This document shows, in pieces, positions 55,967 to 64,000 of a stretch of 64,000 bases of DNA (position 1 is its first letter; every line of letters starts with the position of its first letter). The notes under the pieces were generated by a model, which saw nothing but the letters and a program-made list of their open reading frames with translations, did no database searches and was not told where the DNA came from. Origin of the DNA: Erinaceus europaeus. Its lineage: Eukaryota; Chordata; Mammalia; Eulipotyphla; Erinaceidae. The stretch lies in the NCBI RefSeq assembly GCF_950295315.1, contig NC_080171.1:96648752-96712751 (forward strand), given 5' to 3'. The position numbers and the translations under genes were made by a program.

Positions 55967-56162
55967 GAAATATGATACTTTGTCTTTTGGGATAAAATGA
56001 ATGGAACTGGAGGTGATTATGCTTAATGAACTAATTAAGGAAGTAAAAAAATCACTACTGATTGGTTTAACTCATGTGGAATATAGGTAATTGAAACACA
56101 TAAACTTGCAGGAAAAAAAGTGATCGAATTGTTTCTAAGACTTTTCTAGAACTATAGTCTTT

Positions 56163-56450
56163 TTAAAAAAATATTTATTTATTTATTCCCTTTTGTTGCC
56201 CTTGTTGTTTTATTGTTGTAGTTATTGTTGTTGTTATTGATGTCGTCGTCGTTGGATAGGACAGAGAGAAATGGAGAGAAGAGGGGAAGACAGAGAGGGG
56301 GAGATAAAGACAGACACCTGCAGACCTGCTTCACCGCCTGTGAAGCGACTCCCCTGCAGATGGGGAGCCAGGGGCTCAAACCAGGATCCTTAGGCCAGTC
56401 CTTGCGCTTTGCGCCACATGCATTTAACCTGCTGCACTACCAGCCTACTC
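56163..56450 (-). repeat. Type A SINE inside L1
   Basis: Antisense, complete; AACTATAGTCTTTTT on the left, AACTATAGTTTTTA on the right. Confidence 0.9.
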
Positions 56451-56546
56451 CCAAAAACTATAGTTTTTATTGTTGGGGGATAGAAGGGGTAGAGAGAGGG
56501 ACAGTCACAGAACTTTGTGGTGGGGGCAGTATCAAACTATAATCTT

Positions 56547-56858
56547 GGGGACTGGGTAGTAGCACAGCAGGTTAAACACACATGGAGAAAAGCCCAAGGA
56601 CTGGCGTAGGATCCCAGTTCAAGTCCCCGGCTCCCCACCTGCAGGGGGGTTGCTTCACAGGCAGTGAAGCAGGTCTGCAGGTGTCTATCTTTCTATCCCC
56701 TCTCTGCCTTCCCCTCCTCTCTCGATTTCTGTCTGTCCCATCCAACAGTAATGGCATCAATAACAACAGCAAGGGCAACAAAATGGGAAAAATGGCCTCT
56801 AGGAGCAGTGGATTTGTAGTGTAGGCACTGAACCCCAGTGATAACCCTGGAGGAAAAA
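56547..56858 (+). repeat. Type A SINE with 3' module inside L1
   Basis: Sense; GGACTGGGTAGTAGCACAGC head, GCCTCTAGGAGCAGTGGATT module; AAACTATAAT on both sides. Confidence 0.87.
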
Positions 56859-56906
56859 AAAACTATAATTAATCTTGTAAACCAGTATTAGATCACTAAT
56901 AGAAAC

Positions 56907-57037
56907 AGGGGGTAGATAGTATAGTGGTTATGCAAACAGATTCTCCTGTCTGAGACTCCAAAGTCCCAGGTTCAGTCCCCCACTTCACCATAACCAGAGC
57001 TGAGCAGTGCTCTGATTAAAAAAAAATAAAATAAAAA
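56907..57037 (+). repeat. Type C SINE
   Basis: GGGGTAGATAGTATAGTGG head, box B GGTTCAGTCCC, GAGCTGAGCAGTGCTCTG end. Confidence 0.86.
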
Positions 57038-57041
57038 TTAG

Positions 57042-57195
57042 TGGTCTGGGAGGTGGCGCAGTGGTAAAGCTTTGGACTCTCAAGCATAAGGTCCTGGGTT
57101 CAATCCCTGGCAGCACATGTTCCAGAGTGATGTCTGGTTCTTTCTCTCTCCTCCTATCTTTCTCATAAATAAATAAAATATTTTTTAAAAAATTA
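57042..57195 (+). repeat. Type D SINE
   Basis: GGGAGGTGGCGCAGTGGTAA head, GGGTTCAATCCCTGGCAGC, AATAAATAAAATA tail; directly behind type C. Confidence 0.88.
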
Positions 57196-57731
57196 AAAAT
57201 CAGAAAAAAACAAAAGGATGGATAACTATGGAAGTTTCAGAGAGAACCCAGGAGCATGGGATGCAGGCAATCTGTGGAAATGAGGTGACGCTGGTCCCAG
57301 GCCCAGAGTTACTGGAAGATGAGAGGGAAAGGTAAGCCTCTGTCCTGAGGGCCATGGCTGAGCAGCCTCTCCAGACAGCTTGGGCTGAGGAAGGAGAGAA
57401 TATTCTGAGCAGCCTGAGGAGGAAGAGTCAGTCAAGGGCTGGAAAATGTCCCCCTACGACCCTCTTGGAGAGGACAGAACTTGGGTCCCCCAGTCCCATG
57501 GACAGAAGTTGAGTCAGGGAAATACTGCTGCTGCTACCATGAACATGACACACTCATGTCACTTGCCCCCTACTGTAATGGACTATACTCTTGTAGGCAC
57601 AGTCCCTGCCCCACCCAAGCCCTTGAACCCTGATTAGCAGGCCGTCTCTCCACCCACAGACATCCCACAGCTGCAGGCCTTGTGTGAGCCTGAAAAGGAA
57701 TATGAGGGTTTTAAGCTGGAGGGACAAAGGT
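57196..57731. other. Unassigned flank
   Basis: About 535 bases without a recognised element; a 63-codon open frame at 57446 has no known motif. Confidence 0.4.
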
Positions 57732-57868
57732 GGAGTGTCCAGGGAGGTAGATAAAGCATTAGACTCATAGGCACAAGATACCAAATTCAAGTCCTGGCAT
57801 CACGTGTGCCAGAGTGATCCCCTGACTCTCTCTCCCTCTCTCTTCCTTATAATACATAAATCTTAAAA
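57732..57868 (+). repeat. Type D SINE
   Basis: CCAGGGAGGTAGATAAAGCA head, AAATTCAAGTCCTGGCATCA, GTGTGCCAGAGTGATCCC; the tail is the target of the next insertion. Confidence 0.78.
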
Positions 57869-57884
57869 CAAATTAAATCTTTCG

Positions 57885-58200
57885 GAAGTCAGGCGGTAGC
57901 GCAGCGGGTTAAGCACAGGTGGCGCAAAGCGCAAGGACCGGCACAGGATCCCAGTTCAAGCCCCCGGCTCCCCACCTGCAGAGGAGTCGCTTCACAGGCA
58001 GTGAAGCAGGTCTGCAGGTGTCTATCTTTCTCTTCTCCTCTCTCCATTTCTCTCTGTCTTATCTAACAACGACAACAACAATGAAAAAACAAGGGCAACA
58101 AAAGGGAAAATAAATAAATATATAAGTATAACACAACCAGTGATAACCAATGAAAGAAACTGTTTAGAAGGACTGATTTCTTGACAGATCAGTCAAAAAA
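57885..58200 (+). repeat. Type A SINE with about 75 bp of extra 3' sequence, 15-bp TSD
   Basis: The SINE body runs to the AATAAATATATAAG at about 58125. About 70 unrelated bases and then a second A-run (58194-58203) follow before the right TSD. AAATTAAATCTTTCG stands at 57870-57884 and 58201-58215. The extra segment lies inside the duplicated target and looks like 3' transduced DNA. Confidence 0.88.
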
Positions 58201-58215
58201 AAATTAAATCTTTCG

Positions 58216-58310
58216 ATAGCAAGATACTTCACCTGGGAGTCTGCCTGCTCTTTCAGTGACATGAGTTCAAGCCTGGACAGCACTGTACTTGGTGCCGTGG
58301 TATTTTTCCA
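58216..58310 (+). repeat. Type E tRNA-like SINE
   Basis: ATAGCAAGATACTTCACCTG, TGAGTTCAAGCCTGGACAGC (box B-like), GGTGCCGTGGTATTTTTCC. Confidence 0.5.
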
Positions 58311-58801
58311 TTTTTTAATTATTGGTTTTATTTATTATTTATTAGATGGAGACAGAGAGAAATCGAGAAAAGGGGAGTCAGGAGGTAGCGCAGTGCACGT
58401 AGGTTAAGTGCACGTGGCGCAAAGCGCAAGGACCAGCATTAAGGATCCTGGTTTGAGCCCCTAGCTCCCCACCTGCAGAGGAGTCACTTCACAGGTAGTG
58501 AAGCAGGTCTGCAGGTGTCTATCTTTCTCTCCCCCTCTCTGTCTTCCCCTCCTCTCTCCATTTATCTCTGTCCTATCCAACAACGACGACATCAACAACA
58601 ATAACTACAACAATAAAAACACAAGGGCAACAAAAGGGTAAATAAATAAATATTTTTTAAAAAATCGAGAGAAAAGGGGTAGATAGAGAGGGAAAGAGAC
58701 AGGGACACTTGCCACACTGCTTCAATACTCATGAAGCTTTCCCCTTGCAGGTGGGAACCAGGGGATTGAACCCAGGTCCTTGTGCACCACCACCTGGCTC
58801 C
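58311..58801 (-). repeat. Type B SINE interrupted by a type A SINE
   Basis: Antisense in two parts (58311-58375, 58663-58801): TATTTATTATTTATTAGATG, CATGAAGCTTTCCCCTTGCA, ending CCACCACCTGGCTCCCC. Confidence 0.85.
58376..58662 (+). repeat. Type A SINE inside a type B SINE
   Basis: Sense. The head is rearranged (TAGCGCAGTGCACGTAGGTT, with GTGCACGT occurring twice). AATCGAGAAAAGGGG and AATCGAGAGAAAAGGGG flank it. Confidence 0.88.
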
Positions 58802-58865
58802 CCTCTATATCTGAAGAAAGTCAGCCCAGAGTAATAAAGCCCTGATGACAACAATAGATAAATAA

Positions 58866-58895
58866 ATAGGGGCAGTGGAGCACCTAGTCAAGCAG

Positions 58896-58929
<34 letters not shown>

Positions 58930-58930
58930 C
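58866..58930 (+). repeat. Type B head fragment with (CA)n
   Basis: GGGGCAGTGGAGCACCTAGT then about 16 CA units (58897-58928). Confidence 0.7.
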
Positions 58931-58984
58931 TCCAAAGGCACAAAGGTGGATTTCACAGCCTTCTCCCCTCTCTGGAGTGCCTTT

Positions 58985-59110
58985 GATGGACACCATCTGG
59001 CTTTACAGATGAGGAAACTTAAGCACTGAGTGACCTGATGCCTCATCCAAGGCTCCAGAGCTAACAGCTGGCAGAATCTCAGTTTTAGCCTAGACCTATG
59101 GCTCTAGTGT
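58985..59110 (-). repeat. MIR-like element
   Basis: Antisense: CTTTACAGATGAGGAAACTT, ATCCAAGGCTCCAGAGCTAA, CAGCTGGCAGAATCTCAG. Confidence 0.6.
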
Positions 59111-59370
59111 CCCTTACCCAGAGCAAGAAAGAGCTCTGACCTAGGGGTAGGCAAAGGAGGGCTGGGAAAACTTAGTCCAATGGGGGAGAGACCCCACATT
59201 CAAAGGCCCTGAGTAGAAAATGAAGATGGAGAGATGGAGTGAAAGACTCTAATGATGGAGTTCAGGGATCCAGCTGAGGACAGGGACAGGGGACAAGGGC
59301 TGAATCAGGCAAGAAAAGTTTTGGCCCCTGACTCCCCTGTGACTTAAAACTGACTTCCAAAAACAAGCAG

Positions 59371-59578
59371 ATAGTTGTTGGATAGGACAGAGAGAAATGA
59401 AGAGAGGAGAGGAACACAGAGAGGGGGAGAGAAAGACAGACACCTGCAGACCTGCTTCACTGCCTGTGAAGCAACTCCCCTACAGGTGGGGAGCTGGGGG
59501 CTCGAACCGGGATCCTTATGCCAGTTCTTGTGCTTTGCGCCACCTGAGCTTAACCCGCTGCGCTACCGCCTGACTCCC
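59371..59578 (-). repeat. Type A SINE, 3' part missing
   Basis: Antisense; starts at GTTGTTGGATAGGACAGAGA (no tail complement) and runs to the complete head CTACCGCCTGACTCCC. Confidence 0.86.
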
Positions 59579-60384
59579 ACAAGTGAGCTATTTTGATGGT
59601 TGAAGCAGAAAGGGCTTTAATCCTATCTTGCCCCCACCAGCCAAATGGTCCTAGCGAAGCAGATCTCTCTGGAGGGCTCTGGAGGGATGCACTGGAGAAG
59701 ATAGTTCTGGGCCTCCTGGTTGAAGCTGGAGGCTGGGAAACACATTCAGATAGACCTGAGGTAGGGGTGCCTGAGGAATCAGCCTGAGAGAACCACATCT
59801 GAGGTGTCTCAGGGGTGGAGAACCAGTCTTAAGGCCCAACACAGAGTCCCTGAGGCGCCATTTCAGGAATGTAGTGGGCCCTCTGGGAGTCAGCGTGGGA
59901 GGTGGAGTCGCCTCAAAGCTCCTATTGTTGCCCCCTCACCCGCCTCACTGTCTAGGACCTAAAATAGAGCAGGAGCACAGCCGGTCTCGTGAGAAGTTTC
60001 TGGCAAAGAAGTCTGGGAGGAGGGGTGTGAGTCACCAGTGGGAATCCTCAAGTTTGAAGCTCCCAGAGTCTCACTGCCCTGCCCCCACCCAAAGCCTGGA
60101 CATTTTATGTGTGTTTGTGGGGCAGGGGCTGGACAGGATGCCTCCGGCCCCAGCTCTACCATGGAGGTCCTGAGCAATTGTGCCAATGACTAGCCCCCAA
60201 AGGGTTTCAAATGCCCAGATATGCCAGGAGTCATTCTGTGATGTCCCTGGAAACTGCAGCAGGTGCTCCTAATATAGGATTCCAGAGTCAGGCAGATACA
60301 GTCTGAGCCCTAGTTTCTTTCTGACTAAATGGCCTTGAATAAGTAACCTGTCTTCCATTTCTGAGGGTCTCAATTTCTTTCTTA
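59579..60384. other. Unassigned GC-richer island with MIR-like end
   Basis: About 800 bases without a young SINE. The last 90 bases (60290-60380) look like a sense MIR cut by the nest that follows. Open frames are unconvincing. Confidence 0.42.
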
Positions 60385-61439
60385 CTTTTTTCTCTTTTCT
60401 TTTCCCCTCCAGGGTTATTCAAATCCACTACTCCTGGAGGCTATTTCTCCTTTTGTTGCCCTAGTTGTTTATCATTTTTGTTGTTATTGTCATTCTTTTT
60501 TAATTTTTTTAATATAAATTATATTTTTTTATTTTTTTCATTTTATTTATTTACTGGATAGAGACAGCCAGAAATCATGAGGGAAGGGGGAGATAGAAAG
60601 GGAAAGAGTCTACTCTATGCTACACCTGAGGAAGATGGGTCGATACTGGGGCAGCATGGAATGTTCCTACTCATGACCACAGAATGTGAGCTCAGATCTA
60701 CAGGGATACAGAGGTCACACAGGCTCCTAAGCTAATTATGGGCCCCAAATCATATCAATAGATGAGATATTGTTATAGTTAACAATAGTTATACACCTTT
60801 CTCATATTAAGGAGCTTCTCTCTTCCCTGATCCAGCTTTCTGGTCCTTTTCCCAGCCATGACATCATCTCCCCAGACAATAACTTGGACCCACCTGCATA
60901 TCAGAATTCAGACTCAGGGGAAAAAAAAACAACACTAGTATAGCTACAGGCCCTTTGAAATATAACTAAAATATGCCTACTAGCTATCTACAAAATGGAG
61001 GACCCCCAACACTTCAACTGCACTATTCCAGCCTTTAGGTTCATGATTGTTCAACTATTTGTTTGGCTTTGTATGTTAACTCTCTTTTCAGCCACCAGGT
61101 TCTCAGATGCTAGCAGGATGCAGCCAGACTTCCGTGGACAGACAACCCCACCAATATGTCCTGGAGCTCCACTTCCCCAGAGCCCTTCCCCACTAGGGAA
61201 AGAGAGAGGCAGACTGGGAATATGGATCAACCTGTCAATGCCCATGTTCAGAGGGGAAGCAATTACAGAAGCCAGACCTTCAGCCTTCTGTATCCCACAA
61301 TGATCTTGAATCCATACTCCCAGAGGGTTAAAGAATAGGAAAGCTATCAGGGGAGGGGGTGGGATACAGATGTCTGGTGGTGAGAACTATGTGGAGTTGT
61401 ACCCCTCTTATCCTATGGTTTTGTCAATGTTTCCTTTTT

Positions 61440-62344
61440 TTTTTATTTAAGAAAGGATTAATTAATAAAACCATAAAGTAGGAGGGGTACAACTCCACAC
61501 AATTCCCACCACCCAATCTCCATACTCCCCCCCCCCCGATAGCTTTCCCATTCTCTATCCCTCTGGGAGCATGGACCCAGGGTCATTGAGGGTTGCAGAA
61601 AGTAGAAGGTCTGGCTTCTGTAATTGCTTCCCCGCTGAACATGGGCGTTGACTGGTCGGTCCATACTCTCAATCTGCCTCTCTCTTTCCCTAGTAGGGTG
61701 TGTCTCTGGGGAAGCTGAGCTCCAGGACACATTGGTGGGGTCTTCAATCCAGGGAAGCATGGCCAGCATCCTGGTGGCATCTGGAACTTGGTGATTGAAA
61801 AGAGAGTTAACGGGAGTTGGGCTGTAGCGCAGAGGGTTAAGCGCCGGTGGCACTAAGCACAAGGACCCGCATAAGGATCCTGGTTCAAGCCCCGGCTCCC
61901 CACCTGCAGGGGAGTCACTTCACAGGTGGTGAAGCAGGTCTGCAGGTGTCTATCTTTCTCTCCCTCTCTCTGTCTTCCCCCTCCCCTCTCCATTTCTCTC
62001 TGTCCTATCCAACAACAATGACAATAATAACTACAACAATAAAACAACAAGGGCAACAAAAGGGAATAAATAAATTAAAATAAATATAAAAAAATTTTTT
62101 TTAATTTAAAAAAAAAAGAAAAGAGAGTTAACATATGAGGCCAAACAAATTGTTGAGCAATCATGGGCCCAAAGCTTGGAATAGTGGAGAGGAAGTGTTA
62201 GGGAGGTACTCACTGCAAACTCTAGTGTACTTCTGCTTTCAGGTATATATTTTGCAGTAGTTTATGGATCCGTGTGAACATAAGCTCTCTCTCACAGAAA
62301 CTGGTGTATATCTAGGTTATGGGACTTTGTTAGAAAGTGAACCA
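61440..62344 (-). mobile_element. L1 3' end in opposite orientation, fifth level, 14-bp TSD
   Basis: AATGTTTCCTTTTT at 61426-61439 and 62345-62358, inside the tail of the + strand L1. Tail complement TTTATTTAAGAAAGGATTAA, then 3' UTR matching 24770-25245 closely. Together with its host it forms a tail-to-tail inverted repeat of about 0.3-0.4 kb per arm. Confidence 0.93.
61812..62117 (+). repeat. Type A SINE, innermost level, 15-bp TSD
   Basis: GAAAAGAGAGTTAAC at 61797-61811 and 62118-62132. Complete short-tail copy. Confidence 0.95.
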
Positions 62345-62396
62345 AATGTTTCCTTTTTATAAATAAAAAAATTTAAAAAAAAAGAAAGGGAAAGAG

Positions 62397-62604
62397 TCGG
62401 GGCCAGGTGGTGGCACACCTGGTTAGTGTTCACATTACAGTGCACAAGGACCCAGGTTCAAGCCCCTGGTCCCCACCTGCAGGGGGAAAGCTTCACAAGT
62501 AGTGAAGCAGAGCTGCAGGTGTCTCTCTGTCTCTCTCCCTCTATCTCCCCCTCTCTTCTCAACTTCTTAGTCTCTATCAAATAAATAAATAAAAATTAAA
62601 AAAA
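62397..62604 (+). repeat. Type B SINE, third level of the nest
   Basis: Sense type B inserted into the antisense type B. AAAGGGAAAGAG stands before (62385-62396) and GGGAAAGAG after (62608-62616). The head starts TCGGGGCCAGGTGGTGGCAC. Confidence 0.9.
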
Positions 62605-62994
62605 AAAGGGAAAGAGAGATACACCTGCAAACCTGCTTCACCACTCATGAAGCTTCCCCCTACAGGTGGGGATCAGGGGCTTGAACCCAGGTCCTTGAGC
62701 ACTGTAATATGTGTGCTTAACCAGGTGTACCACCGACTGGCCCCCGTTATTGTTGTTCATATTGCTGTCATTGTTGTTGGATAGGAAGAAAGAAATCGAG
62801 AGGAGGGAAAGACAGAGAGGGGGAGAGAAAGACAGACACCTGCAGACTTGCTTCATCGATTGTGAGGCGACCCCCCCTGCAGGTGGGGAGCCGGGGGCTC
62901 GAACCGGGATCCTTGCGCCTGTCCTTGTGCTTCTCGCCACAAGCACTTAGCCCGCTGTGCTACTGCCTGACTCCCCCTTCTTTTCTTTTCTTTC

Positions 62995-63284
62995 TTTTTT
63001 TAAATATTATTTTATTTATTCCCTTTTGTTACCCTTGTTGCTTTATTGTTGTAGTTATTATTGTTATTGATGTCGTTGTTGTTGTTGGATAGGACAGAGA
63101 GAAGTAGAGAGAGGAGGGAAAGACAGAGAGGGGGAGAGAAAGATAGACACCTGCAAATCTGCTTCACCGCCTGTGAAGAGACCACCTGCAGGTGAAGAGC
63201 TGGGGACTTGAACCAGGATCCTTACGCCGGTCCTTGTGCTTTGCGCTACGTGCAATTAACCCGCTGCTCTACTGCCCAACTCCC
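62995..63284 (-). repeat. Type A SINE
   Basis: Antisense, complete; CTTTTCTTTCTT-type flanks on both sides. Confidence 0.9.
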
Positions 63285-63332
63285 CTTTCTTTTCTTTCTT
63301 CCTTCCTTTCTTCCTCTCTTTCTTTCTACTTA

Positions 63333-63562
63333 TTTAGTTGTCAATTTAATACTGAGGCTCAGTGCCTGCCCCACAAATCCACCACTCCCAGTGGTCATTT
63401 TTCCTCCCCCCTTTCTTTTATTGATAGAACAGAGACAAATTGAAAGGAGAGAGGGAGATAGAGAAGGAGAGACAGACCCCTGCAGCACTGCTTCACCACT
63501 CATGAAGCTTACCCTTTTCAGAGAGAGACTGGGGATTTGAATGTGGGTCCTTGCTCATGATA
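63333..63562 (-). repeat. Type B SINE carrying the 3' module
   Basis: Antisense: the module (AGGCTCAGTGCCTGCCCCAC, CACCACTCCCAGTGGTCATT) is joined to a type B body (CATGAAGCTTACCC). Confidence 0.73.
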
Positions 63563-63565
63563 AAA

Positions 63566-63692
63566 GGGTAGATGCCATAATGGTTATGCAAAGAGACTCT
63601 CAAGCCTGAGGCTCCACAGTCCCAGGCTCAATCCCCCTACACCACCATAAACTACAGATGAGCAGTGCTCTGGTTAAATAAATAAATATAAG
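63566..63692 (+). repeat. Type C SINE
   Basis: GGGTAGATGCCATAATGGTT head, GATGAGCAGTGCTCTGGT end, AAATAAATAAATATAAG tail. Confidence 0.86.
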
Positions 63693-63744
63693 TAATATGT
63701 GGCAACCACCTTTGTGTGCCACTTCCCAACCCTTCTTCTCCTTC

Positions 63745-63871
63745 TTTTTTTTTTTTTCTTATCAGAGCACTGATCAACTCTGGCTCATGGGGTGCAGGGG
63801 ATTGAACCTGGGACTTCAGAGCCTTGGAAATGAAAGTCTCTTTGCACAATCATTATGACTGATCAGCCTGG
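63745..63871 (-). repeat. Type C SINE
   Basis: Antisense: T12, CAGAGCACTGATCAACTCTG, GGGATTGAACCTGGGACTTC, CACAATCATTATGACTG. Confidence 0.84.
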
Positions 63872-63878
63872 TTTCTTT

Positions 63879-64000
63879 CTTTTTTTTTTTTTTAAAGAAT
63901 TTATTTATTTATTCATGAGAAAGATAGGAGGAGAGAAAGAACCAGACATCACTCTGGTACATGTGCTGCCAGGAATTGAACTCGGGACCTTATGGTTGAG
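63879..64000 (-). repeat. Type D SINE, runs off the window
   Basis: Antisense: T14, ATTTATTTATTTATTCATGA, ACATGTGCTGCCAGGAATTG; cut by the window end. Confidence 0.87.

Larger units (their letters stand above)
55661..56905 (+). mobile_element. Old L1 ORF2 end and 3' UTR, split by three SINEs
   Basis: AATGCCCATCAACAGGTGAC, TACTCAATGGAATATTACTC, GGATAAAATGAATGGAACTG and GGTGATTATGCTTAATGAAC are typical of the degenerate L1 ORF2 end. It ends in TTAGATCACTAATAG. Many stops; no ORF. Confidence 0.75.
60611..62383 (+). mobile_element. L1 3' end (5' truncated), fourth level of the nest, 15-bp TSD
   Basis: GAAAGGGAAAGAGTC at 60596-60610 and 62384-62398. The TC at the end of this TSD is the start of the type B SINE at 62397, so the L1 came later. 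It contains only 3' UTR: CAGAGGTCACACAGGCTCCT, CCACCAGGTTCTCAGATGCT, GAAGCAATTACAGAAGCCAG, and ends in CTTTTTATAAATAAAA and an A-run. No ORF. Confidence 0.92.
60496..62745 (-). repeat. Type B SINE, second level of the nest
   Basis: Antisense type B in two parts: 60496-60608 (TTATTTACTGGATAGAGACA) and 62608-62745 (CATGAAGCTTCCCCCTACAG, ending CGACTGGCCCCC). Imperfect TSD GTTATTGTCATTC / GTTATTGTTGTTC at 60483-60495 and 62746-62758. Confidence 0.87.
60385..62975 (-). repeat. Outer type A SINE of a six-element nest
   Basis: Antisense type A in two parts: 60385-60495 (module CTACTCCTGGAGGCTATTTC) and 62746-62975 (body and head ending GCTACTGCCTGACTCCCC). About 2.25 kb of other retroposons lie between. 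Confidence 0.88.

Noticed and set aside
14000..64000. Search for WDR38 or RPL35, the genes that follow OLFML2A in human
   Set aside because: No WD40-repeat or ribosomal-protein-like exon is visible; they probably lie beyond the window.

Overview
The window is mammalian genomic DNA: four coding exons joined by GT-AG introns, followed by a long gene-poor flank full of SINEs and LINE-1 copies. The dominant SINE has a tRNA-derived head with box A TAGCGCAGCGGG and box B GGTTCGAGCCC, a C+T-rich body, and an ACAACAATAATAAC stretch before an AATAAATAAA tail. I associate this sequence with hedgehogs (Erinaceidae, probably Erinaceus europaeus). That attribution is from memory and was not searched.

Gene part (1 to about 14 kb). 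The only host gene I can support is the 3' part of OLFML2A (olfactomedin-like 2A, photomedin-1) on the + strand. Exons at 754-1003, 4988-5224, 8472-8657 and 10382-10986 join in phase 1 and encode the last 425 residues: a basic linker, a Ser/Thr/Pro-rich linker, and the olfactomedin domain ending in HFVV. The 5' exons lie upstream of the window. A 3' UTR of unknown length follows.

Flank (about 14 kb to 64 kb). I find no further host exon. In human, OLFML2A is followed by WDR38 and RPL35; neither is visible, so this is probably intergenic. It holds roughly 90 SINE copies. I use descriptive types. Type A: the long element above. Some A copies carry an extra 3' module (GCCTCCAGGAGCAGTGGATT and onward), called 'A with 3' module'. 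Type B: head GGCCAGGTGGTGGCACACCT, body with AAGCTTC. Type C: short, head TAGATAGCATAATGGTTATG, ending GAGCTGAGCAGTGCTCTGGT. Type D: short, head GGTGGCGCAGTGGATAAAGC, body ACATGTACCAGAGTGATG. Type E: other short, diverged tRNA-like elements. Older MIR and L2 fragments survive between them.

LINE-1. One almost full-length minus-strand L1 (24736-30059) keeps a complete ORF1 and a long reverse-transcriptase ORF, but about 0.9 kb is missing from ORF2. Other L1 pieces are 5'-truncated 3' ends (33962-37807, 60611-62383, 61440-62344 and shorter ones) and one internally gutted copy (22556-24590).

Most interesting structures: a nest of six retroposons at 60385-62975 whose order can be read from target-site duplications (TSDs); a 3'-truncated tRNA-Leu retropseudogene with 18-bp direct repeats (44957-45031); a SINE that appears to have carried about 75 bp of downstream DNA (57870-58215); a perfect 19-bp hairpin (21506-21551); and one target site used repeatedly (5838-6670). 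I found no new protein-coding system. A 200-base assembly gap lies at 45961-46160. Repeat boundaries are read by eye and may be off by about 10 bases unless a TSD is given.
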